The notes: generated from the sequence alone by a model not told the origin. 64,000 bases of DNA from Lathyrus oleraceus (GCF_024323335.1 NC_066581.1:350180409-350244408), one strand, 5' to 3'. Numbered from the stretch's first letter, positions 1 to 11,829 are shown. Numbers and translations: made by a program.

Positions 1-97
1 TTTTAGATCAGCTGTTGGATTCCTGAAGAATAGCCTGAGAAAAATCCTGAAACAGAAAAACTAAACAACCTACAATTTAGCATATGCTGTCAGGAAT

Positions 98-560
98 GAA
101 TGTCACAACATTCAGTTTGACGTCCAGAACATTAACCATATGCTAAGTCTGTTTTTCCTGAAAACAGACTGTACAATTTGCTGTACTGTACAGAACCAAT
201 CTGTCCATACTTCAGTATCAGCGTACGATAATAAATGTCAAAACCTCCAATTTGACATTCACACATAGAGCCTTACATCAGGTATGTTATCCTCTTGATA
301 AGCAGACTGGCTGTATACTGAAATGTAGCAGAAAACCAATCTGCCTATTGTTCAGTAAATGCTGTCAATGAATGTCATAACATCCAGTTTGACATCCAGA
401 CAGTAGGCCTTATGCCAGGTCTGTTATCCTCTTGATAAACAGTCTGAAACTAAATGCTGAGTTATATCAGAACACCCATTGTTCTATTCCTCAGTATCTG
501 CTGACAGGGATGAATATCATAACATCCAGTTTGACATTCAATAAATCCTGTATTAGCTAA
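98..560. repeat. Four imperfect tandem units of about 136-142 bp
   Basis: A block close to GAATGTCATAACATCCAGTT followed by TTGACATCCA recurs at about 98, 234, 370 and 512, giving spacings of 136, 136 and 142 bp. The segments between blocks also align, with repeated motifs for TCAGTA and for CAGACTG. The array sits just 3' of the truncated copia RNase H in element orientation. It may be copia 3' UTR or part of an inserted array; I do not recognise the family. Confidence 0.7.
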
Positions 561-582
561 ACCTGCAGTACACTACTCAGAA

Positions 583-739
583 TGTCATGACATCAGCCAA
601 GACATCAGAGTACAGCTAGATATTCTAACATACAATGCAGTCAAACAAACATCTCCACAACATGTCATGACATCAGTCAAGACATTAGAATCCAGCTAGT
701 GTTTTACCATACAATGCAGCCAATTAAACATCTACAAAT
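583..739. repeat. Two 80-bp direct repeats beside the copia breakpoint
   Basis: TGTCATGACATCAG starts at 583 and again at 663. The two units stay similar through the motif ACCATACAATGCAG and end with AACATCTNCA. The second unit stops at about 739, exactly where recognisable RNase H coding sequence begins, so the repeat edge and the gene truncation coincide. Confidence 0.7.
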
Positions 740-741
740 AT

Positions 742-1900
742 GCTTAGTTCTGTTGTGCTGAATATGGTTCTTGGAAATGTTAATAGCATTTAGGTTGTCA
801 CAGTAGAATGTGATGACATCTTGTTGGACATTATATTCTTCTAATATTTGTTTCATCCAAATTAATTGAGAGCAACTACTTCCTGATGCAATGTATTCAA
901 CCTCATCCGTAGATAAGGACACATTATTTTGCTTCTTGCTGAACCAAGATATAAGATTATTTCCCAATAAGAAACATCCTCCAAAAGTGTTATTTCTATC
1001 ATCAACACTGCCTTCCCAATCTGCATCACATAATCCTGTAAGCAAGGAGTTTGAATTATGAGAATACAACATTCCATAGTCACTAGTTCCATTGATATAC
1101 ACCAGGATCCTTTTCACTTAAGTAATATGAATCATTTTGGGTTCAGACTGATATCTAGCACATACTCCTACAACAAATGTAATGGCATGTCTTTTAGCTG
1201 TAAGATACATCAAACTACCAATCATACTTCTGTATAAACTTTGATCCATATTTACACCTTTTTCATCTTTAGTCAATTTCAAGTGAGTTGCTGCAGGTGT
1301 TCTTTTATGACTAGCATTTTTCATGCCAAACTTCTTTACTATACTCTTGGCATACTTGCTTTGAGAGATGAAGATAATGTCATCCATTTGTTTGACTTGG
1401 AGCCCAAGAAAGTACGTCAACTCACCAACCAGACTCATTTCAAATTTTGATTGCATCTTCCTAACAAAATGTAGTACCATATGGTTTGACATCACTCCAA
1501 ACACAATATCATCAACATATATTTGTGCTATAATGAGTTTACCATGCTCTTCTTTAACAAACAGTGTCTTGTCTGTTCCTCCTTTCCTGCATCTATTGTT
1601 AACAAGGTACTTAGTGAGCCTTTCATACCAGACCCTGGGTGCTTGCTTTAATCCATAAAGAGCTTCCTTAGTTTGTAAACATGATCTGGAAAGTTGGGAT
1701 CTATGAACCCCTTGGGTTGTTCAACGTAGACTTCTTCATTCAAGTACCCGTTTAAGAAGGCACTTTTCATATCCATTTGAAATAGCTTGAATTTAAACAA
1801 ACAAGCCACTTCTAACAGTAGTCTTCTTGCATAACATTGATCCAAAATTCATCAGTCAAGGCTTCCTTCACACTTTTAGGTTCAAACTTAGAGACAAAAC
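742..1900 (-). pseudogene. Copia reverse transcriptase/RNase H, truncated
   Basis: This is the C-terminal part of a Ty1/copia Pol. It would copy element RNA into DNA inside virus-like particles. Motif A ([12 protein letters not shown]) lies near 1770 and the catalytic YVDD codons are at 1509-1520. RNase H follows, with CDADW, STDEVEYIA and CDNLNAI carrying the D-E-D residues. The frame is broken between motif A and YVDD, and by a TAA just before VKRILVYI near 1118. RNase H ends abruptly after NRTKHI at about 742, where tandem repeats begin, so the last part of the domain is missing. The family assignment is firm; the copy is non-functional. Confidence 0.85.
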
Positions 1901-2087
1901 AAGCATTTGAAATCACATCTCTAGATCTAGTGGTGAGCCCTTCATTAAGGTTTCCAATAACAAGATATGTTGGATGATCTTTCTGAACTCTGATGGAGGG
2001 ACCTTTGTTGACTTAATGGTTGTCTGGTTCAATGCCTCCTGGTTCACTATTCGACTCAATAACTTCCTCATTTTCAGATGTGTCAAT
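1901..2087 (-). pseudogene. Copia pol linker between integrase and reverse transcriptase
   Basis: This stretch and the overlapping frame at 1913-2149 correspond to the variable linker between the integrase C-terminus and the reverse transcriptase. It is acidic in places and has no catalytic motif. The frame shifts within it. It is assigned by position only. Confidence 0.5.
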
Positions 2088-3137
2088 CTACTGAGATGAT
2101 GTTCCAACATCTTCATCAACATCAGTCCCTTTTTCTGTGATATTATCATCCACTACACCATTGATGGATTCCATCATGACTTTGGTTCTGGAATTGAAAA
2201 CTGTATAGGCTCTGTTGTTTGTTGAGTATCCCAGAAATATTCCTTCATCACTCTTGGGATCCATATTTATTCTTTGTTCACGGTCAACCAGAATGTAGGA
2301 TTTACTTCCAAATACATGAAAGTATTTGACAATGGGCTTCCTTCCTTTCCATAGTTCATAAAGTGTAGTTGAGGTTCCAGTTCTTAGAGAGACTCTATTA
2401 TGATTATAGCAAGCAATATTCATTACTTCAACCCAAAAATGGTAGGGTAGTTACTTGGCATGAAACATGAATCTAGATGATTCTTGTAGAGTCTTGTTCT
2501 TACGTTCAACAATGTCGTTTTGCTAAGCAGTGATGGGAGAGGAGAACTCATGACCAATACCTTCAGAGGAGCAAAACTCAACAAATTTTCTATTTTCAAA
2601 TTCCTTCCCACGGTCACTTAGAATCCTGATAATTCCAATTTCCTTCTCTCTTTGAATCCTTTCACATAGATCTTTGAACACATCAAAGACATCTGATTTT
2701 TCCTTGATGAGGTTCACCCAAGTGAATCTTGAAAAATCGTCAACAACTACATAGACATATCTTTTCCCTCCAAGGCTCTCGACATGTATATGCCCCATTA
2801 AGTCCATATGAAGAAGTTCCAGAACTTTTAAAGTAGTCTCATGTTGTAACTTTGGATGTGACATCTTAGTTTACTTTTCAATTTGACACTCACCACAAAC
2901 TTTACCTTCTTCAATCTTGAGCCTTGGAATACCTCTGATAGCTTCTTTTGACATAATATTTTTCATGCCTTTCAGATGTAGATGTCCAAGTTTCTGGTGC
3001 CACAGGTTAACTTTGTCTTCTTTGGATATCATGCATGTGGAAGTGCAATTAGTTTCTTGAGATGACCATAAGTAACAATTGTCCTTAGACATGACTCCCT
3101 TCATTAGACCTTCATTTTTATTTTTAGTGACTAAACA
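2088..3137 (-). pseudogene. Copia integrase (GAG-pre-integrase to C-terminus)
   Basis: This region encodes the integrase that would insert the copied DNA. The pre-integrase zinc-binding block (LWHQKLGHLHLKGM, then CGECQIEK) is at about 2871-3060. The core follows, with LLHMD near 2800, SDRGKEFEN near 2610 (the usual form is SDHG) and QNDIVERKNKT near 2500, giving the D-D-E triad. The C-terminal ELWKGRKPIVKYFHVFG block is at about 2300-2360. A TAG at 2523-2525 falls between the second D and the E, a stop follows CQIEK, and the frame changes near 2420. All catalytic residues can be read, but the gene is interrupted. Confidence 0.85.
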
Positions 3138-3656
3138 CTATGGTTTTATGAAGTTAACTTTAAGACCCTCATCACACAGCTGACTGATACTAATCAAATT
3201 AGCAGTCAGACCTTTTACCAACATGACATTATCAAGACTTGGGAGTCCTGTACATGTTATTCTTCCAACTCCTTTAATTTCACCTTTAGCCCCATCTCCA
3301 AACGTGACAAAACCGGTTGAGTAGGACTTGATGTTTTCAAGGAACTTCTTGACACCTGTCATGTGTCTAGAACATACATTATCAAAATATCAGTCTTCTC
3401 AAGCCGAGGCTCTAAAAGAGATGTGGGTTATAACACTAGTGTTGACAGGCTTTGGTATCCACTCTTTCTTTTGATTATCCATGGGTTGTCTTAGATACCT
3501 AGGATAGCCATACAATTTGAAATATAATGGATTTATATGACCATATTTTCCATAGTAATGACATCTCCAGCGTAATAACTTGCCTTCAGTTTGAGAGTTC
3601 TGATGTCTGGCATGATGTTGAGTCAGATGTTTAGACATTACAGGCTTATACTCCAT
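3138..3656 (-). pseudogene. Copia aspartic protease with mutated active site, plus second zinc-knuckle block
   Basis: The protease segment follows the sequence expected for the lineage (YFD..CSRHMTG, then DGAKGEIKGVGRI, then LISISQLCDEGL). The active-site triplet is changed: where the family has DSG the codons at about 3380 read D-N-V, and the preceding tryptophan codon is TGA. Upstream, at 3399-3656, the block RWRCHYYGKYGHINPLYF matches the second zinc knuckle of SIRE-type elements, but two of its cysteines are tyrosines. Both changes would inactivate the protein. A stop also separates the protease from the pre-integrase block. Confidence 0.8.
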
Positions 3657-5054
3657 TTTTGAATGAAAAAAAGTTGGTCATAGAGCTTTCTCCTTGTTTG
3701 TCAAGAGATTGATGATTAAAGTCAATCCCTGTCAGATCTCCAACCACTTTTCCGAATTGCAAAACTCCATCTAACACATTAGATCCCTTGTTCATCATTC
3801 TTACAGTCTTTGTCCTATTGTCAAGTTTGAAAGTCAACAGTATCACCTCCTTTTGAAGATCAGAGATGGTGGATTGAAATCTATCTTTTTCAACCTGCAG
3901 TTGAGATATATTTTTCTTCTATTTTTCTCCCAATTGACACACTTCTTCACTTCTTATGCAAAGTTCTCTATAGGATACAACTAGTTCCTCATATCTTCTA
4001 GTTAGAGCAGTAACATGTTTAGCAACTTCATCCTCAGGTTCTCTTTCAGAGTTATCATCATCAAACCAAGAGACAGATAACCCATTTTTTGTTTCTTGAG
4101 ATAGGTAGGGCATTCTACTCTAATGTGTCCAAATCCTTCACACCCATGACACTGAATCCATTTACCTTGATTGGATCTCTCTTTAATTCTTGTTCTTTTC
4201 TGAAAATCATTATTATTCATGATGTCAAAAGGGAGGTTCTTGACATTTGGTCTTGACTTCTTGTCGATTCTCTTTAGTACCTTGTTGAATTGTCTTCCTA
4301 GAAGAACAATAGAATTAGTCATTCCTTCATCAGTATCCAAGTTACATTGGTTTTCTTCATATTCAGTGTTGGATACAAAAGCTATTCTCTTGTTTTTCTT
4401 TTCAGATCTGTCACTAATACCTAATTCAAAGGTTTGGAGAGATCCAATAAGTTCATCTACTCTCATGGTGCTGATGTGTTGAGCTTCTTCAATGGTTGTG
4501 GCCTTCATGTCAAATTTCTTAGGTAGAGACCTGAGAATTTTTCTCACCAGTTTTTCTTCTAACATCTTTTCTCCCATGGCACTAGAAGAATTAACTATTT
4601 CAAGAATACTCATGTGAAAATCATGAATATTCTTATCATCTTTCATCTTTAGATTCTCAAATCTGGTAGTGAGGAGCTGAAGTCTATACATCTTCACTTT
4701 GGATATGCCCTCATGAGTACTTATGAGGATCTCTCATGCTTCTTTAGCTACAATACAAGTATTTATCAACCTGAATATATTTTTTTCAACACCATTGAAT
4801 AGGGCATTCAAAGCATTGGAGTTTCCAAGAGCCAGATCATCTTATTCCTTAGACCAGTCCTCTTCAGGCTTCAGATTAGTAGTAGCCTTCCCATCTTTGT
4901 TATTCACAATAGGATGTTCCCATCCCTTGATGACAACTTTCCATATCTTGTTATCAATGGATTTTAAGAATGCCACCATCCTTGCCTTCCAATAGTCATA
5001 GTTGGATCCATTTAAGATGGGGGGTCTGTTGATAAATCCTCTTTCCTTGTGCAT
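3646..5054 (-). pseudogene. Copia gag polyprotein
   Basis: Gag would form the particle that packages element RNA. The start is taken at the ATG complementary to 5052-5054, which begins MHKERGFINRPP, just inside the primer site. A UBN2-type gag domain follows (YRLQLLTTRFENLKMKD, then MRVDELIGSLQTFEL), then a canonical zinc knuckle CHGCEGFGHIRVEC at about 4114-4155, then a charged coiled-coil-like tail (ALTRRYEELVVSYRELC, then QLQVEKDRF). Two in-frame stops (about 4840 and 4735) and a frameshift near 4110 interrupt it. The long C-terminal tail is typical of SIRE/Maximus gag. Confidence 0.85.
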
Positions 5055-5104
5055 GGTACCAGAAAGTATCTTCCCCGAATCTCACCCAGAAACAAAGCAG
5101 GATG

Positions 5105-5120
5105 CTTGCTTTGATACCAA
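5105..5120 (-). other. Copia primer binding site (tRNA-Met type)
   Basis: On the minus strand the sequence reads TTGGTATCAAAGCAAGC. It matches the TGGTATCA-AGC core used by most plant copia elements for initiator methionine tRNA, with one change. It lies directly inside the LTR end at 5122. Confidence 0.8.
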
Positions 5121-5121
5121 T

Positions 5122-5942
5122 TGAAATTCTGGTAAGCAGATCCCGGATGTCGTATACAATGTCACAACACCAGGGTCAAGATCTTATCAACCAGAAACAA
5201 TATTAGGATTTAAATAATAGTATGACAAGAAATACCACAATCAGCTGTTAACCTAGTGTGGTGCAACGTCACCTACATCTAGGGGTTATCAAGCCAGGAT
5301 GGAAATCTACTATCATAGAATTAGTTCGAAGTTCGAAAAAACCTCAGGTTTTACAAATTTGTCACCGAATCTCTACCCCTGGATGTTTCTATCTAAGAAT
5401 CTTCTAGATATGAGACCCTTCTCACTTCCTTTCAATCATACAACAACTTATAACAGAAAAACACAATCCACTCTTGCTTAAAAGATTTTGAGAGATTGTT
5501 AGTTACAACTCAATGAACCAGGTCCAATTCAAGTATCGAGGAGATACTCGAATGGCTCACACAATGCATAGACACAAAACCCTAATTTAGATGATATTTT
5601 GCACAACTTCGTTGCCTTCTTAGGTTTAGAAATGATCTATAAATAGCAGTGGAAAGACATGGGCTTTGATCTTGATTTACAGCATATCCAAGATCTCTGC
5701 ACAATCTTCTGCAGATTTGATCTCAATCAAATCAGATGATTCCTAAAATGTTATGACATCAATACTTCGTAAGTAAGTCAAGACGAAATAATCTTTTGCT
5801 TTTTAGAAAACACTCTACATAATTCGTGAACTAAATCTTAAGAGAATCTTCATATATATTAATAAAGAAAACAAATTCACAAGATACTAAAAATAGGTCA
5901 CACTCCAATGTTGAACAACATATCAGGACATCTTGTTCACCA
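5122..5942 (-). repeat. Copia 5' LTR (about 821 bp)
   Basis: The inner edge is fixed by the primer site at 5105-5120. The outer edge is put at 5942, where the plus strand reads TTGTTCACCA, so that the minus-strand LTR starts TGGTGAACAAGATGTCC and ends GAATTTCA, with TG and CA termini. The outer boundary is less certain because the 3' LTR is not in the window for comparison. A TATAAATAG string at about 5638 is on the plus strand, against the direction of the element. Confidence 0.6.
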
Positions 5943-7183
5943 TCTGTCAATAATACTTGTTTTTCCAAAATGCAGCAAAGTACTATATATCAGACCTAAC
6001 AAGATCTAACAATTTTAATAGCCTTAGAGGCGGTAAGGATTCACACATAAGGATCCAACATATTTAATATCCTTAAAGGTAACAACGATTCTCACATAAG
6101 TTTCCAGAAATTTTAATAGCCTTAAAGGCAATCTCAATAACCTTCATTCACTCTTGTGTATCCAACAAGTAAATCAACAATAATCCAAAACTTATATAAA
6201 TAAAGTTATGGTCTCATTAAAAACCGTGTGCCACTATAATAACACACTAAAAGAGTTCCCCCATGAAAACTATGGAACTATGTACTTACAGGTTTGATCA
6301 AGAAGTGATCAAAGCTCTTATATAAGCAAGATATATCTATCCCTAATAACATTATGATTTTGATGATGAAAACACCTGAAGATGTAACATACTTTAAAGT
6401 GAATTTGATGATAATAACACATGAAGACAACCAAGTTCTAAGTTATTTAAAGCACTAAAAGATGCACAAGATAGTTGATCAATCTATTCCTCTGAATAAA
6501 GTTAAAGATTTAAGGTTTTATAATCACCAGTGATATCCTCTGATGATGTCATTTGACTTGAAGTTATCTTGAGCCTATTCTCGAAGAAGATTCATGTGAA
6601 GTGATTATGTGTAAGCTCTATAGTGCTTATCTGGAAAATGATTTGAAATTTCATAGTGTGAAAGAGAGGAAGTGTGAAAGCTCTTCTGATCGCGTCTGTT
6701 TGAGTGATCCGTGTTTTGTAAAAACACAAGGGTGCTTTCGTAAAGTAGTATGGCTAAATCAAACATCCATTAAAAGTGTTTTTGAAGCTTCTATTTTTCA
6801 AATAAAATCACCTAAAATATTTTTGGAGCATAGACATATGATTTAAGAACTATTAGATTAATTAGGGCAAGTTCTTGAACTGCCTAATCAATTAGATAAA
6901 GGAGAAACAATTATATAATTGTTGGTTCGTCAACAATCTCTAGCCTTCCTATAAGAGGGTTACTTGCAGGATCAACTACAAAGTCCTGGACTTAGTGTTG
7001 TGAGCGTATGGAATTTTAGTAAACAATGTTTTTGCAAGGTTTAAAGAGTGTAAGCGTAACTCTAGATGAGTTAGGGATATGGTAAAAATAAGACAAATAA
7101 GAGTGTATAAATAGAAAAGCAAGAAACCAAAGGTAAATTTGGGTAAACATTAAATGACTTGTAAATGTAAGGTGGAGGCAAAG
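5943..7183. other. Unidentified AT-rich spacer between copia and Ogre-1
   Basis: I see no protein with recognisable motifs in about 1.24 kb. The longest open stretch (6601-6846) is short and unlike any family I know. A loose inverted repeat (TAATTAGGGC with its near-complement CTGCCTAATC) lies at 6857-6890. The phrase at about 6340-6375 (CCTAATAACATTATGATTTT) resembles the degraded LTRs common in legume DNA, but I cannot prove it. Confidence 0.4.
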
Positions 7184-7509
7184 TGTAACGGTAAATTCAT
7201 GATCATCAAGCTATATATAAGCTCAAATAACAAGAGTCGCCACCGCGCTTTTATTGTTTCCAAGAGAAAAGGGAAAAAGTACGAACAAAACCCAAAAGTA
7301 ATAAGTTTTCAAATCAAAACTAATAAAATGTCAGAGATTACAGGTAAGGGGGTTGGTTACACAGAGGGAAGGTGTTAGCACCCAAAGTGTCCTAGGTACT
7401 CCTAGGGAGCCCTTTTTATGTGCATATGTATTTGGTATAAAGTGATGTTTACAAACAAATAGAATGGGGGGGATGAGAAAAGAATTCATTAATTATATTT
7501 TTGTGTTTG

Positions 7510-7528
7510 ACAAGACCTTCGGTCTTGT
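7510..7528 (-). other. LTR hairpin, Ogre-1 copy
   Basis: The minus strand reads ACAAGACC-GAA-GGTCTTGT, an 8-bp perfect stem with a 3-base loop, between the conserved flanks GGTACGTAGGC and CAAACACAAAA. The same hairpin is found in both Ogre-2 LTRs. Ogre-3 has a different stem between the same flanks. Confidence 0.7.
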
Positions 7529-10050
7529 GCCTACGTACCAACATAAAAATGAGGGATCAAAACCCCGTAGTTCGTGATACAAATTTCAAAGTGGATGTAT
7601 TACTTTTAACAAAAATTAAATTTGAAAGGCACAAAAGGCTAAAAATGGTTTGAATGAGTTAGTTCTTTTTTGTTGTTGATATTTTTGAAAGTTTAAGTCT
7701 AGTACAGTTAAGTCTATTTACAAGTTTGATTTAGAAAAGAAGTTTGAAAATGCAATGGCATAAGGCCAAAGTTTCTATCTTTTTGCAAAAGTGGTCAAAG
7801 TTTTAGAACAAAAATAGTTCACACAAAGAAGATTTTGAAAAATGGAGGGCGAGATTTTGAAATTAAAGAAATGGGGAGAAGATGAAGAGACTACTCTATG
7901 TACAAAAATTAAAAGTTTAGAGTTGAAAAGATCTGACCAAAGAGGTAGCAATCCAATAGACAAGAATGTCAATAGAAACCCCGAATTCCCTTGGACTTTT
8001 TTAGAATCAAGCAACACACAAATGCACAATTATATTATCTTGAAGAGCAAGGCATCAAATAAAGATGGCCACATCCAAGCTTATTCATTTCATGATCTTC
8101 TTCAAAATAGCCCATGTAACAGATGAATTCCACAAGTCACAGGTTCAAAGTAACAGCTTCAAAATGATCATGTTGAAGATGAACTCAAAAGGATCTTGAA
8201 TGATGTATCAGATGAAATTCGATTTGTAAGCACTTGGTTCTTCAACAAGTTGGCATTGTCCAAGTCCTTTAGCATAGGAATGTTGACTAAGTTCTAAGTC
8301 CATTTGTCCAAGATCAATCCAACAGTCCACACAAAAGTTTTTTAGGTTTTTTGTTGTTATTATATACATTAATTGTCAAAGACCACACAAGCAAACAAAG
8401 TATACAAACAAAATATATCACACAATATGGTCCAAGTGGACAAAGTGAAAATTGCATTAACATAAACAATTGTAATGATATAAACAATGGCAAATGAAAT
8501 AAAGTGCTAAAAGTAAATTGCATTAAAGTAAAGGCTTGAAATTAAAAGTTAGTAGTTAATAGGTTATAAGTTAGTATTGCTTGGCTTTTGCTTTTCATTT
8601 TTAGACATTCTTTGGAGAACACTCAACCCACTTATCACAAGCATGGATCCTTGAGCCAAGACATCTTCCAAAGGAAGGAAAAAAGGCCAAGTTTCCACAC
8701 AATACCATAAAAGAGGGGAGACTTACAATCTCACTAACTAGAATGCTATGCCTTTTATGTCACAAATTTAGTGTTATGTTAAGCAATCGTAATTGTACTT
8801 ATGTAGAAGTCACAACTATTTGAGGTCGGGCAATAGAATTTTGGTGTTAATGCATGTTAGAGACATAGTATAATGAACTATGCTCATGAAACATACCACA
8901 CACAAAAAGAATATGCAAAAGGTGTGGCCTAATCTCATCCATACTCATGTCAATTTTTCAATCAACTAGCTTTAGGACTTTGAGATATCATAGGCCAAAT
9001 GAGATGAATGAATAAAGAAGGGGAATAAGATGAAGTGGGAGGGGAATGGATTAAAACACAAATTGATCAAAGGAGGATTTTTACCAAATTAATATCATTC
9101 ATTCATTTTGGGAGATGGAATGTACATTCCATTAATCCCCTAAATCTAATGATATTAAGTTGACAAAGTCAAATCAACCTTGACCAAGGCCCAACAACAA
9201 GAGTCAAACATAAACAAGTCATCACAATTGGTCAACAAATTTATTTGGTATTTATTCAAATTAAAAATACTAAAATAGTGTATTTAAATTAAATATGGTT
9301 TGTCCAATTTCTAAAATCTCATCAAAACACCAAAGAAATGGCCATGAGATTTATCATAGGTCAAACAAGGTCAAAGGACCTTGGAGGAAAAATTTCATAA
9401 TTTTTGGACATTTAAAAATATTTTTAAACAATTAAAAACAAATGCAAAATCAATTAATTCATGAAAAATATTAATAATGATCCAAAAAATAATTTTAATT
9501 TAGAATATGAAAGAGGAAAATATTTGAATTTTTTTGGTGAAAGTCCCATATTTTTTGGATCAATATTAAATTTAATATGAATTATTGAAAATAAAGCAAT
9601 AAAAATGAAAATGAAAATATCAGAAAAAATGTGGACCACTTGATCTCCCTCATTAATTTGAGGTACATGAACTGAGTTGCTTCGATTTGGCCTCAAAGAA
9701 ACTCAATCTTCTTGCCTACATTGGTAGGACTTCAGACAACCAAAGAATCAATAGAATTGAGCAAGAATTAGAGCGAATCGAAGAGATCAAAATTTCTGGA
9801 AAATACCTTCAATGGAGGTCTGGATTCAACTGATCTTGCTCTTGCTCGTGCTTGATCTCACTCCAAATGCTTGCAGAAGAAGGATTGAATGCTCAAAAGG
9901 TTGTGGATCCCTGGTGTTTTGAATTTCAAAACAGTGGAAATTCATACTCAAATTCAAGTGAATTTCTCAGGATTATCCTTTGCAATGTGAGGGTTAGAGG
10001 TAGGAGATCAAAGCTGGCGCGGATGTGTGTCTGTAATGTGAGCATATGAG

Positions 10051-10063
10051 GCTCTATTTATAG
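10051..10063 (-). promoter_or_regulatory. LTR TATA box, Ogre-1
   Basis: The minus strand reads TATAAATAGAGC, a near-consensus plant TATA box in the transcription direction of the element. The matching positions in Ogre-2 are conserved, which supports a promoter role. It is about 1.5 kb into the LTR from its 5' end. Confidence 0.65.
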
Positions 10064-11578
10064 CTGAAACCATTGATTTTTGCACACTTGAAATCCACTT
10101 TCCAAATTTTGTATTGATGATGCATGGGTGCATGGGCATGCATAGGCCCATAAAATCATTGTCCTAAGTCCACAAATGAGTGTGAGAAAGTCTGAAATCA
10201 ACTTGGATTGCAAGGCAAGTGTACATGAAGATTTGAAGTTTGATCCTTGCCATGTGATGACACCATGTTCATGTCATGCGCAACCTATGCATTCCTTGTC
10301 CAAAATGAATGAATTTGAGTTCTTTGGAAAGGTGAAATCAAGAGGAATAACTTTCATGTTCAACACTTTTCCATTTGGAGTTTGTAACTTGAAGAAATTT
10401 GAGGTGGAAGTTTGGAAACATTTTACATATTAAAATTTTTCTAAGTGTCAAGCCATATGTCTCAATGTTCCACCTTGCTTAACTCTTTATATGAGGTTGA
10501 AATGAGAAAAGTGTATTCATAAACGTTGTAGATATTTCAAAGACCTTCAAAATGGTCACAAATTTAATGTCATTTGGATTTGAAATGATAGAGTTATGCA
10601 TTTTTGAAGTTTGGAAAAATCACTTGATCAATGGTATAGGTCAAAAGTGACCTATAACGTAACCTCATATAACATGCTTAAAAAAGTTGAATTAGCTCCC
10701 ACTCCAAACATCAAAGTTGAAGTAGACCTCTTGAATTTGATTGTTCAACTTGGAAATCTTTCATCTCATAAAAATTGCACAAGTTATGGCCTTGGGAAGT
10801 TGACTTTCAAATTAGGGTTTAGATAAAATGACCTATAATGGTTCAACATAGAAAATGATTTTCCAAGAAAAACTAGCTCTAGGTCTCAACATGAAAGTTG
10901 TTTGGAATGTTATTTCAAGTAAGTATTCTCTTGGAATCATTTTCATATGGTGAAAATTGTAGGAGATAGGGTCTAGGGAGACCCAGTTTTGATTAGATGA
11001 ATTCATCTAGCCAACCACCATCAACCAACTTGCTAACCTTCAATTATCTTGACTTTATAGGCTCATGGTAACTCATATAAGCATAAGATGACGAATTTTG
11101 AAGTTTCCCTTGAGAAATTTTATCAATTCGTGAGATAGCTTGTTGGAGAAGTTACTCAAGATACCTAGTCAAACTAGAGTTTCCAAGGAAAATCACCCTC
11201 AAACTCTTGAAGAAAACTTGATCAATATAACATGTAAAGAACATTGGGACTCATATATGATGTTTGTAACCATCCTTGAATCAATCCATGGTTGTGCTCT
11301 TTATTCATGAGGGTCTCAAACCCTAAATGTGAACTTGATGAATCAATGGGATCATGCCATTCCTACAAAAGAGTTAGGAAAATACAGGGACATATTTTGG
11401 GTAATTTGGTTAGTGAAATGATAAAATACAAGTATGATACAATCACATAGTGCTTGGTGATCTCTCCCAAAACAAACCCAATGAAAAAGGGGTAAGGAGG
11501 ATGCCAAGGTATGATCCCATGCTAATGCCTATGATGAAGTTACATGAGGGATCTTAGGGTCAAAATTAGAGTCTTACA

Positions 11579-11591
11579 ACTGCCCCTATTT
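11579..11591 (-). other. Ogre-1 polypurine tract
   Basis: The minus strand reads AAATAGGGGCAGT directly before the LTR start TGTAAGAC. It is a purine-rich primer for plus-strand DNA synthesis, equivalent to those of Ogre-2 and Ogre-3. Confidence 0.75.
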
Positions 11592-11824
11592 AAGGTCATT
11601 CTAACTGAGGAGGCGAAGGTTAAAATCTTCATGTCGACTCAGTAGAATGGGCTTAAATAACAACATATAGAAACAAATTTTGATCCCTAAGACACCTCAT
11701 GATGTAAATGATATGAATGTAAAAGTTAATTCTCTGTGGGGAAAAATTTCCACAGAGGAAAAAGAAATCAGAGAGACCGAAAATCCGCAGGAGCATAATA
11801 TATTTCGTAAGGAAAACTCACTGG
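11592..11824 (-). other. Ogre-1 3' UTR, terminal part
   Basis: This non-coding piece continues at 47709 on the other side of Ogre-2. It aligns with 16141-16375 of Ogre-2, including the shared motif TCGACTCAGTAGAATGGGC. Confidence 0.8.
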
Positions 11825-11829
11825 GGAGA
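11825..11829. other. Target-site duplication GGAGA, left copy
   Basis: GGAGA directly abuts the Ogre-2 LTR end (TGTAGCGG from 11830). The partner copy is at 47704-47708. Removing Ogre-2 plus one copy restores the 3' UTR sequence expected from the paralogous stretch at 16360-16400. Confidence 0.9.

Larger units (their letters stand above)
1..5942 (-). mobile_element. Degenerate Ty1/copia retrotransposon, SIRE/Maximus-like
   Basis: Reading leftwards on the minus strand, the order is LTR (5122-5942), methionine-tRNA-type primer site, gag, protease, integrase, reverse transcriptase and RNase H, which is the Ty1/copia order. The gag start (NRPPILNGSNYDYWKARM), the long coiled-coil-rich gag extension and a second zinc-knuckle block before the protease resemble the SIRE/Maximus lineage of legumes. 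Every coding part carries stops or frameshifts. The end of RNase H is lost and the sequence passes directly into short tandem repeats at about 740, so no 3' LTR or env-like ORF is visible before the window edge. It is an old, immobile copy. Confidence 0.85.
7184..11578 (-). repeat. Ogre-1 3' LTR (4395 bp)
   Basis: The minus-strand LTR starts TGTAAGAC at 11578, right after the polypurine tract, and ends ACCGTTACA at 7184. It aligns throughout with the two Ogre-2 LTRs. Relative to them it lacks about 320 bp at 9657 (between two TGAGGT repeats). It contains a TATA box (10051-10063) and two hairpins near its 3' end (7391-7406 and 7510-7528). The small ORFs inside it are shadows without protein motifs. 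The flanking bases to the left are CAAAG; no partner duplication is available. Confidence 0.9.

Noticed and set aside
1..740. Env-like ORF expected downstream of pol in SIRE-type elements
   Set aside because: No open frame or transmembrane-type stretch is visible; the region is short tandem repeats.
5634..5650. Good TATAAATAG string on the plus strand in the copia LTR
   Set aside because: It faces against the element and there is no gene downstream in that direction; a chance match is likely.
6857..6890. Inverted repeat as a MITE or miRNA precursor
   Set aside because: The arms match only partly and there is no target-site duplication that I can see.
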